Part shown: piece after piece, positions 57,990 through 64,000 of the stretch | How positions within the stretch are numbered: the first letter of the stretch is position 1 | Layout of the letters: every line of letters starts with the position of its first letter | DNA from: Bryobacteraceae bacterium | GTDB lineage: Bacteria; Acidobacteriota; Terriglobia; Bryobacterales; Bryobacteraceae | Reading direction: 5' to 3' | Length of the DNA: 64,000 nucleotides | Assembly (NCBI GenBank): GCA_041394945.1 | Contig: JAWKHH010000001.1 | Coordinates: 372,001-436,000 of the forward strand | Translations under genes and position numbers: made by a program | Notes under the pieces: model-generated | Told to the model about the DNA's origin: nothing | What the model saw: only the letters and a program-made list of their open reading frames with translations | Database searches by the model: none

Positions 57990-60415
57990 GCCCTGCCCCG
58001 GCGGCCGCGTGCGGACTGTGCGGCCAGCCGTGCGGGCCGGCCGAAAGCTACTGCTGCCCGGGGTGCAGGAACGTTCACGCCATCCTCCGTGAGAGCGGAG
58101 CCCTCGCCGATGGCGCCGATCCAAAAGAAACCGAACTCTTTCGGCGCTCGCTGGAACTCGGCCTCATTTCCCAGTGCCGCACCAGGACCGCCGGCCCGAA
58201 AATCCCCGAAAACACCGAGTCCGTCGAAGCGGCGTTCGAACTCGGCGGCCTCTGGTGCCCGGCCTGCGGCTGGCTGATTGAACATACCCTCTCGCGCGAA
58301 CGTGGCGTCGTTTCCGCCGAAGTGCACTTCGCGTCGGATCTGTTGAAGGTCCGTTACGCGCCGCAGTACCTGCCGCCGGACCGCATCCGGGAGTGCGTGG
58401 AGCAACTCGGCTATCGCGCCGCGGACTACCGTCCCGGCGAGCACGGAGCAAGGGACCAGGCCCGGAGGGACCTGCTCCTGCGGACCGGCGTCGCTGCCTT
58501 TCTCTGGCTCAACGTCATGACGCTCAGCGGCATCCTTTATGTCGGGTACTTCGAAAACGTCGCCGGCGATATCCGCAGGAACATCCCGTTTCTGCTGATG
58601 GCGCTCTCGGCGGGAGCGATCTTCTATTCGGGATGGCCGGTGTTCCGCGTCGCTGCCATCGGCCTGGGTCATGGCGCGCTCCGCGTGGAGGCGCTGCTCG
58701 GCGCCGGGATCCTCGCGGCGTGGGGCTTCAGCGCGGTGGAGGCGTTCCGCGGTGGCGCCCATTTCTACTTCGACACGGCATGCGCGCTGGTGACGCTGGT
58801 CCTGGGCGGCAAGCTGCTCGAGACCGGTGCGCGGGACCGTACGGATCGCGCCATCGCCCTGCTCTACCGGATGATGCCCTCCAAAGCGCGCCTGGTCGAA
58901 CACGGCCGCGAGCTGTTCGTCGCCGTGTCGTCGCTCGAGCCCGGCCAGGTTTTCCTGGTGAAAGCCGGCGAGCGCATCCCGGCCGACGGCGATGTCGAAG
59001 AGGGCGGTGCTTCGGTAGACCAATCGGTGCTCACCGGTGAATCGGCGCCAGTGCGGAAACAGGCGGGTGACCGCGTAGCCGCGGGCAGCTTCAATGTCGA
59101 CGGCGTCCTGCGCGTGCGGTCCACCCAGAGCGGCGAAGGAGGCACGCTCGGCGACATTGTCCGCTCCGTGGAGTCGGCGCTCACCACCCGGTCCGGCATC
59201 GTGCGCGCTGTGGACCGCGTGTCGCGCGTCTTTATTCCCGCCGTGATCGCAATCGCCGCGGCCACCTTCGCCGGCTGGTACGGCTTCGGCGGAGCGCCCG
59301 CCGCCAGCGCCCTTTCGCACGCCATCGCCGTGCTCGTCATCGCCTGTCCGTGCGCGCTCGGAATCGCCACTCCAATGGCGTTGGCGGCGGCCATCGGCGC
59401 GGCGTCCCGGCACGGGATCCTGGTGAACCACGCCTCGGTGCTCGAGACGCTGCCACGCGTGGACACGGTCGTTTTTGACAAGACCGGCACCATCACCGAA
59501 GGCGTGTTCGCCGTTCAGGCGCTCGAAGGCGACCTTGGCCCGCTCGCCTCCCTCGAAGCCGCGTCCGAGCATCCCATCGGACAGGCCCTCGTGCGGCACG
59601 CGCGCAAGACCGGTGCGGTGATCGAGCCCGTCACCAATGTCGTCCGGCACGAAGGCATGGGGCTCGAAGGGACGGTCGGCCGACGGTGCGTCTTCGCAGG
59701 CAGCACGCGGCTGCTCCAGGCCCTGAACCTCGCGACAGAGACCCAACTTCCGGCCGCGGCGCAATGGGTCGAATCCGGCTGCACGCTGATCTACTTCGGC
59801 TGGGACGGCCAAGTTCGCGGATGGGCCGCGCTCGGAGACCGAATTCGCGAAGATGCCGCCGGCGCCGTCGCCGAATTAGGCGCGCTCGGCATTCGCACGG
59901 TGCTGCTGTCCGGCGATACGCCCGAAGCCACCGGCAAGGTGGCGCGCGCGGTCGGCGCCCAACACTTCCGTGCCGGCGTTCTTCCCGCGGGAAAAGCCGA
60001 AGCGATCGCGGAGATGCAGCGCGCCGGCGCCGTGGTCGCGATGGCGGGCGACGGCGTCAACGACGCGCCGGCCCTCGCGCGCGCAGATCTCGGCATCGCC
60101 ATGGGCTCCGGAACGGCGCTCGCCATGCAAGCCGCGCCCGTCGTCCTCATGAGCAACAGCCTCCATCGCGTGCTCGATACCATCCGCCTCGCCCGCCGCA
60201 CCGTTCGCGTGGTCCGCATGAATCTGTTCTGGGCTTTCCTCTACAACACCGCGGGGATCGTACTCGCCGCGGCCGGCTACCTCCACCCCATCGCCGCCGC
60301 CGGCGCGATGGTAGTCTCCAGCCTGTCTGTGGTCACCCAGTCCTCGCGTCTTGCCGGTTGGAATCCGGAAGCGCGTCCGAAAGCCGCCAACGGTGCTTCT
60401 ACAGCCTCCCGATAG
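57986..60415 (+). CDS. ccoI: Copper-transporting P-type ATPase CcoI/FixI for cbb3 oxidase
   Basis: An 809-aa ATPase. An N-terminal zinc-ribbon-like CGLCGQPC...YCCPGC domain is followed by an HMA domain (LWCPACGWLIEHTL, with CPAC as the metal pair, near residue 90). Then come the actuator loop SVLTGESAPV, the membrane ion site ACPCALGIATP near 452, the phosphorylation site VFDKTGTITEG near 492, and the hinge AGDGVNDAPALARADLGIAMG near 690. The Cys-rich N-terminus and the location define the CcoI/FixI branch that supplies copper to CcoN. The ATG overlaps the preceding stop (ATGA). Confidence 0.93.
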   Translation: MSPAPAAACGLCGQPCGPAESYCCPGCRNVHAILRESGALADGADPKETELFRRSLELGLISQCRTRTAGPKIPENTESVEAAFELGGLWCPACGWLIEHTLSRERGVVSAEVHFASDLLKVRYAPQYLPPDRIRECVEQLGYRAADYRPGEHGARDQARRDLLLRTGVAAFLWLNVMTLSGILYVGYFENVAGDIRRNIPFLLMALSAGAIFYSGWPVFRVAAIGLGHGALRVEALLGAGILAAWGFSAVEAFRGGAHFYFDTACALVTLVLGGKLLETGARDRTDRAIALLYRMMPSKARLVEHGRELFVAVSSLEPGQVFLVKAGERIPADGDVEEGGASVDQSVLTGESAPVRKQAGDRVAAGSFNVDGVLRVRSTQSGEGGTLGDIVRSVESALTTRSGIVRAVDRVSRVFIPAVIAIAAATFAGWYGFGGAPAASALSHAIAVLVIACPCALGIATPMALAAAIGAASRHGILVNHASVLETLPRVDTVVFDKTGTITEGVFAVQALEGDLGPLASLEAASEHPIGQALVRHARKTGAVIEPVTNVVRHEGMGLEGTVGRRCVFAGSTRLLQALNLATETQLPAAAQWVESGCTLIYFGWDGQVRGWAALGDRIREDAAGAVAELGALGIRTVLLSGDTPEATGKVARAVGAQHFRAGVLPAGKAEAIAEMQRAGAVVAMAGDGVNDAPALARADLGIAMGSGTALAMQAAPVVLMSNSLHRVLDTIRLARRTVRVVRMNLFWAFLYNTAGIVLAAAGYLHPIAAAGAMVVSSLSVVTQSSRLAGWNPEARPKAANGASTASR

Positions 60416-60424
60416 GCCGCCTCG

Positions 60425-61087
60425 CTACGGCAATTCCTTGATCGCCACGTTCCGGAATCGATGGTACCCGCCCGGGACCCACCGTTGGTTCTTGCCCTCC
60501 GGATTGCTGCGGTGCGTCTGCAGAGCGATCATCCCTTCGGTGGCGCCGCCCGCGGCGTGGTTCGCCGCATCGGTCCAATCGACAAGCTGCTCGCCGTTGA
60601 GCCATACCTGGATGTGCGGAACATCGCCTTCGATGCGCGCGCGCAGCAGGTTCCACTGGTTCTCCTTCCAGTACCGCTTCCAGTTGGCCGCCTTGGAATT
60701 GTCGGCTTTAACGTCCTGAAGCCGCTCGCCGTAGATTCCGCCCACCACGCCGCCTTCGAGGAAATCGATCATCACCTGGTAAGCCTCGCCCTTCTCCGAC
60801 GACCGCAGGAACAAGCCGCCGTCGCAGCCCCACGTGGGGTTGATCTCGAGTGAAATTTCGAAATTCCGGTATTTCCTGTCTGTGAGCAGGATCCCACCGT
60901 TGCCCGGCTTGTCCTGTGTGACAAGGATCACGCCATCCTTCAGGGACCACGCCTTGTTATTGCCATGGTGGTTCACTTCACTGATGTGCCAGCCCGAAAG
61001 GTCCTTGCCGTTAAACATCGCGCGGAACCCCGCCGGCACGGCGGCCGCAAGCGTCGCCGCGGCGGCGAGCACGAGTAAGTGACGCAT
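60425..61087 (-). CDS. DUF1080 (3-keto-disaccharide hydrolase-like) secreted protein
   Basis: A 220-aa secreted protein with a signal peptide (LLVLAAAATLAAAVPAG). FRAMFNGKDLSGWHIS is the DUF1080 start, and WGCDGGLFLRSSEKGEAYQVMI, GGVVGGIYGERLQ and GGYHRFRNVAI are the jelly-roll strands typical of the domain. Members cleave 3-keto-glycosides. It follows the Gfo/Idh/MocA gene by 8 bp, and the pair is a common arrangement for oxidative glycoside cleavage. The ATG at 61087 begins the signal peptide; an upstream in-frame start adds 11 unlikely residues. Confidence 0.85.
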   Translation of the reverse strand: MRHLLVLAAAATLAAAVPAGFRAMFNGKDLSGWHISEVNHHGNNKAWSLKDGVILVTQDKPGNGGILLTDRKYRNFEISLEINPTWGCDGGLFLRSSEKGEAYQVMIDFLEGGVVGGIYGERLQDVKADNSKAANWKRYWKENQWNLLRARIEGDVPHIQVWLNGEQLVDWTDAANHAAGGATEGMIALQTHRSNPEGKNQRWVPGGYHRFRNVAIKELP

Positions 61088-61095
61088 GAGATCTC

Positions 61096-62370
61096 CTAAC
61101 GCTGGGAAGGCGTTCCCCAATGAGTTCGATAGACACGGCTGACGTACGCGTTCGCGCCTGGGTCTGTCGGGATAGACTCGGTTTCCTGTTCGAAAGTGAC
61201 GTTACGGCCGGTCCGCGCCACGATATTCGCCAGATGGCAGTGAATCGCCGACAGGTGACCCTCCATGATATCGGCGGGCGGAAGCTTGCGCGATCGGACG
61301 CAATCGATGAAGTTGCGCTGATGGACGCTGTCGCCGTCGCCGGCATTGTCGTGCTCAACCATCTTGCCGTCCTTGTCGAACACCTTGAAACCCCAGCGGC
61401 GGTTGTAGCGGCCGATATGGATCATCCCGCCAGTACCGTAGACGGCCACGCCGTTGTCGATTTCATTCATCCCGTACGGATTCCAGATGCGCTGTTCCCA
61501 GATCATGCTCTTGCCGTCTTCGTAATCGAAGTTGGCGAGCATCGTATCCGGCGTTTGCTGGTCGTCCTGAAAAAAGACCTTGCGGCCCGAACCGCTGGCG
61601 CGCTTCGGGTAGCTCACGCCGAGTGCCCACCGCGCGATATCGATTTGGTGCGCGCCGTCGTTCCCCGCGTCGCCCGTGCCGAAATGCCAATGCCAGTGCC
61701 ACTTATAGTGGAATCGGTTTTCGTTGAAAGGAATCCAGGGCGCCGGGCCCAGCCACGTTTCGTAGTCCACCCCGGGCGGCACGGGTCCATCTTCCTTGTG
61801 CCCGATATCATCGCGGAGTTGAATGTTCCACGCCTTGGCCATCAGCACGCGCCCGATGCGCCCGGACTTCACCGTCTCCACCGCTCGCACCGTGGACGCA
61901 CGGCTTCGCGATTGCGTACCCACTGCCATCAGCCTTCCGTTGGCCCGCGCGGCGTCGATCATCAGCCGTCCTTCGCGAATGTTGTGCGACGCCGGCTTCT
62001 CCACGTAGACATCCTTTCCGGCGTTCACCGCGAGAATCGCCGCCGGCGCATGCCAATGGTCCGGCGTCGCGATCACCACGGCATCGATCTCCTTGTCGTC
62101 GAAGACGCGCCGCATATCGTGGGTCTCGCCCGGCTTCGCGATCCCCATCTTCAACGCCACCGCCTGCGCCTTTTCGAGCGACGCTTTGTCGGCGTCGCAC
62201 AACGTCTTCACCGCGGCCCCGTTGATGGCCCCGTAGCTTTGCAGCAAGGCGCGCCCACGCCCGCCCGCCCCCACGATGCCCACGTTCACGCGATCGCTCG
62301 CCGCCACCGCACGCCGGCGCGCTATCGTACCGCCCAACGAGGCGCTCAAGAAAAAGTACCTGCGATTCAT
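61096..62370 (-). CDS. Tat-exported Gfo/Idh/MocA family oxidoreductase
   Basis: A 424-aa protein with a Tat-like leader (MNRRYFFLSASLGGTIARRRA). The Rossmann motif VGIVGAGGRGRALL is near 28, DAVVIATPDHWHAPAAIL near 93, and VYVEKPASHNIREGRLMIDAA near 120 holds the EKP catalytic Lys. GDAGNDGAHQIDIARWALG near 233 carries the usual substrate-binding/active-site His. NAD(P)-dependent oxidation of a sugar hydroxyl to the keto form is probable. It is transcribed with DUF1080 downstream and divergently from the TAXI gene. Confidence 0.9.
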   Translation of the reverse strand: MNRRYFFLSASLGGTIARRRAVAASDRVNVGIVGAGGRGRALLQSYGAINGAAVKTLCDADKASLEKAQAVALKMGIAKPGETHDMRRVFDDKEIDAVVIATPDHWHAPAAILAVNAGKDVYVEKPASHNIREGRLMIDAARANGRLMAVGTQSRSRASTVRAVETVKSGRIGRVLMAKAWNIQLRDDIGHKEDGPVPPGVDYETWLGPAPWIPFNENRFHYKWHWHWHFGTGDAGNDGAHQIDIARWALGVSYPKRASGSGRKVFFQDDQQTPDTMLANFDYEDGKSMIWEQRIWNPYGMNEIDNGVAVYGTGGMIHIGRYNRRWGFKVFDKDGKMVEHDNAGDGDSVHQRNFIDCVRSRKLPPADIMEGHLSAIHCHLANIVARTGRNVTFEQETESIPTDPGANAYVSRVYRTHWGTPSQR

Positions 62371-62439
62371 TCGTTTCTTTCCGTTCAGGTAGTAATTCTA
62401 CGCCTGCGGCGCGCCCGGGTGGCGCTGTATCCTGAACCG

Positions 62440-63441
62440 ATGCCGTTGAATCGCCGAGTGCTGTTCTCTGCCCTCGCGGCCGGCGGCGCCGCGGCATGGT
62501 CGGTCGCCACGGCCCCGCCCCACCACGCGCTCACCATCGCCGCCATGGCGCCGGGCAGTTCCTGGTACGTATTCGCCGCCACGCTGGCGCGCCTGCTCGA
62601 ACCGCAACTGCCCGGGCAATCGATGGAGATCTTCGCGCGCGGCGGCGGCATCGGGAACCCTACGCTCGTCGAACGCGGCAAGGCAACCGTCGCCCTCGGT
62701 CAGGTGGCCGTGGCCGTTTGGGCCTGGGAAGGGCTCTCCATCGCGTTTCACGGAGTGCGCCACCGGCGTATCCGCGCGCTCGTCGGCGGACTCAACTCGG
62801 TCTGGATGACCGCGGCGGCGCGAACCACCTATCTGCGCCAAACCGGCCTCGCCACACTCGCCCAGGTGCTGCGCTCCAAGCCCGGCCCGCGGATCATCAT
62901 GAAACCGCCCGGCAGCACCGTGCCCGTCGTCGCCGACATGATCTTCGAGCATTACGGACTCACCCGCGCCTCCATCGCCGCCAACGGCGGAAGCATCATC
63001 CAGGTGGCCGTGAACCAGATTCCCGAAATGCTCGCCGACAACCGCGCCGACCTCTACATCGAGTCCGCCGTCAAAGGCCACCCCGCGCTCACCGAAGCCG
63101 CCACCACCTCCGAGATCCGCTTCCTCGATTTCGACGACGCCCTCCTCGCCGGCCTGGCGCGCCGCGGCTTGAAACCCAGTCCCCTGCCCGCGTGGTTCAA
63201 AGGTCAGACCAAACCCACGGCGGCGGCCGACTGCGGCGCCGTCCTCCTCGCCCGCGACGATCTCGCCGAAGACCTCGCCTACCTCATCGTGAAAACGATC
63301 TGCGAAAAGCGCGACGTGATGGTCCGCGCGCACAAGGCCTGGGCCGATTTCCACCCTCCGTCGAGCTGCCGGCGCGAAGCCACCGGCATTCCGCTTCACC
63401 CGGGCGCGGAACGCTACTTCCGGGAGCGAGGATGGATCTAG
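62440..63441 (+). CDS. TAXI-family TRAP transporter solute-binding protein
   Basis: A 333-aa periplasmic protein with a Tat/Sec-like leader (LNRRVLFSALAAGGAAAW). ALTIAAMAPGSSWYVFAATLARLLEP is the TAXI start, ARGGGIGNPTLVERGKATVALGQVAVAV the ligand-loop region, and AVNQIPEMLADNRADLYIESAVKGHP lies in the second lobe. TAXI proteins bind glutamate, malate or other dicarboxylates. The next gene, overlapping by 10 nt, is its membrane component. Confidence 0.87.
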   Translation: MPLNRRVLFSALAAGGAAAWSVATAPPHHALTIAAMAPGSSWYVFAATLARLLEPQLPGQSMEIFARGGGIGNPTLVERGKATVALGQVAVAVWAWEGLSIAFHGVRHRRIRALVGGLNSVWMTAAARTTYLRQTGLATLAQVLRSKPGPRIIMKPPGSTVPVVADMIFEHYGLTRASIAANGGSIIQVAVNQIPEMLADNRADLYIESAVKGHPALTEAATTSEIRFLDFDDALLAGLARRGLKPSPLPAWFKGQTKPTAAADCGAVLLARDDLAEDLAYLIVKTICEKRDVMVRAHKAWADFHPPSSCRREATGIPLHPGAERYFRERGWI

Positions 63442-64000
63442 ACGACGGCACGGACGCAGCGCCTCCCCATCGCGCCGGCGCGGTAGTCGCCGCGCTCGCC
63501 GTACTCTGGAGCGCATTCCAGTTCGCGATCATCGCCTGGCCGCAACCGCCGCTGGTGGCCCGTCCCATCCACGTCGCGCTCGCGTTGGCGGTTCTGTTCC
63601 TGACCGCCCGAGGACCGCGAACCTGGGACGCGCTCCTGGCTGCGGCGTCGGCCGCGGTCGCCTTCTATTACCTCGTAAGCGCCCAGCGGCTTGCCGAACG
63701 AATCGAGGCCGTCGACCCGGTCCTCAACCTCGACATCGCCGCCGGCCTGCTCCTCTTGCTCCTGCTCTTCGAAGGCGTCCGCCGCTCTGCCGGCTGGTCC
63801 CTGCTCGCGCTGCTCCTGTTCGCGCTCCTCTACAATTTCGCCGGCCGCTGGTTCCCCGGCTGGTCGCGCTTCAGCGGCTTCGGTCTCGAAGACACCGTCG
63901 AAATCATGACGATGACCACCAACGGCGTGCTCGGCGTCACCACGGAGACCTCCGTCCAGTTCGTCTTCTACTTCGTGGCGTTCGGCGCCGCCTACGCGGC
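63432..64000 (+). CDS. TRAP transporter fused membrane permease (4TM/12TM), truncated by the window
   Basis: From the ATG at 63432 the frame is open to the window end (189 complete codons). An acidic N-terminal tail precedes helices AVVAALAVLWSAFQFAIIAW, VALALAVLFLTA, LLAAASAAVAFYYLVSA, LNLDIAAGLLLLLLLFEGVR and LLALLLFALLYNFAGRWFPG, then LEDTVEIMTMTTNGVLGVTTE, the conserved start of the fused large subunit. This arrangement matches fused TRAP permeases that go with TAXI proteins. The 3' part is outside. Confidence 0.88.
   Translation, partial: MDLDDGTDAAPPHRAGAVVAALAVLWSAFQFAIIAWPQPPLVARPIHVALALAVLFLTARGPRTWDALLAAASAAVAFYYLVSAQRLAERIEAVDPVLNLDIAAGLLLLLLLFEGVRRSAGWSLLALLLFALLYNFAGRWFPGWSRFSGFGLEDTVEIMTMTTNGVLGVTTETSVQFVFYFVAFGAAYA

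Noticed and set aside
57911..59812. Minus-strand open frame of 633 codons over the CcoI ATPase
   Set aside because: Antisense to all P-type ATPase motifs; no family character.
1..64000. CRISPR array, rRNA operon or riboswitch
   Set aside because: No regularly spaced repeat array, no rRNA-like stretch and no conserved aptamer core was seen anywhere in the window.

Overview
The window is a GC-rich (roughly mid-60 % GC by eye), densely coded bacterial chromosome segment. The gene families point to Acidobacteriota, most likely the Bryobacterales/Solibacter side. They include a VWFA-related protein of the acidobacterial type, a MacB/FtsX orphan permease of the ADOP type, an Oar-like carboxypeptidase-regulatory/TonB receptor of over 1100 residues, a Tat-exported DUF1501 protein, and a Gfo/Idh/MocA plus DUF1080 pair. 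This assignment is an inference from family content; there is no rRNA in the window.

Layout. 1-7.3 kb: a glycosyltransferase pair with a site-2-protease-like gene, an HU protein, a flavin reductase, and a D-threonine-aldolase-like enzyme, creatininase and DUF1501 group. 7.7-12.1 kb: flagellar FlbD, MotA and MotB followed by a hybrid histidine kinase. 12.1-23.0 kb: ordinary metabolic and envelope genes (large FtsX permease, D-2-hydroxyacid dehydrogenase, S24-type peptidase fusion, VWFA protein, KDG kinase, exported tandem RidA protein, hexuronate-type MFS transporter, MaoC protein). 23.1-29.25 kb: a tRNA-Thr(CGT) gene whose 3' half recurs twice downstream as 46-48 bp direct repeats. These bound two tandem islands with no visible integrase. 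The first carries a 38-aa plus 195-aa membrane-protein pair and an intact IS21-family insertion with 51-bp terminal repeats and a 5-bp target duplication. The second carries an AbiEi/AbiEii type IV toxin-antitoxin pair. The tRNA's probable own terminator now lies beyond the last repeat.

29.5-42.9 kb: a co-directional block of a LytS-type histidine kinase, a LytTR response regulator, a TonB receptor with His- and Glu-rich loops of the zinc-receptor type, an ABC ATPase, two ABC-2 (DUF3526-like) permeases and an ADOP permease. Upstream of the kinase, the receptor and the ATPase gene sit 9-bp direct repeats (consensus NCCGCTSRY) phased at exactly 21 bp, which is the architecture of LytTR operators. 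Just downstream lies a decayed zinc/cadmium resistance cassette: a frameshifted P-type ATPase, a remnant ArsR/SmtB repressor and an intact 55-aa His-rich peptide. Together these suggest a metal-linked uptake/response system, though the substrate is not proven.

47.6-60.4 kb: a respiratory supercluster. It contains CcoS, Rieske protein, cytochrome b, a heptaheme cytochrome c, CcoN, CcoO, three tiny membrane proteins, a GltD-like FAD/Fe-S oxidoreductase, SafE, CcoG and the CcoI copper ATPase. This looks like a bc-type complex and a cbb3 oxidase encoded as one unit, with the heptaheme cytochrome as the probable link in place of CcoP. 60.4-64 kb: DUF1080 and Gfo/Idh/MocA genes, divergent from a TAXI-TRAP transporter that runs off the window.
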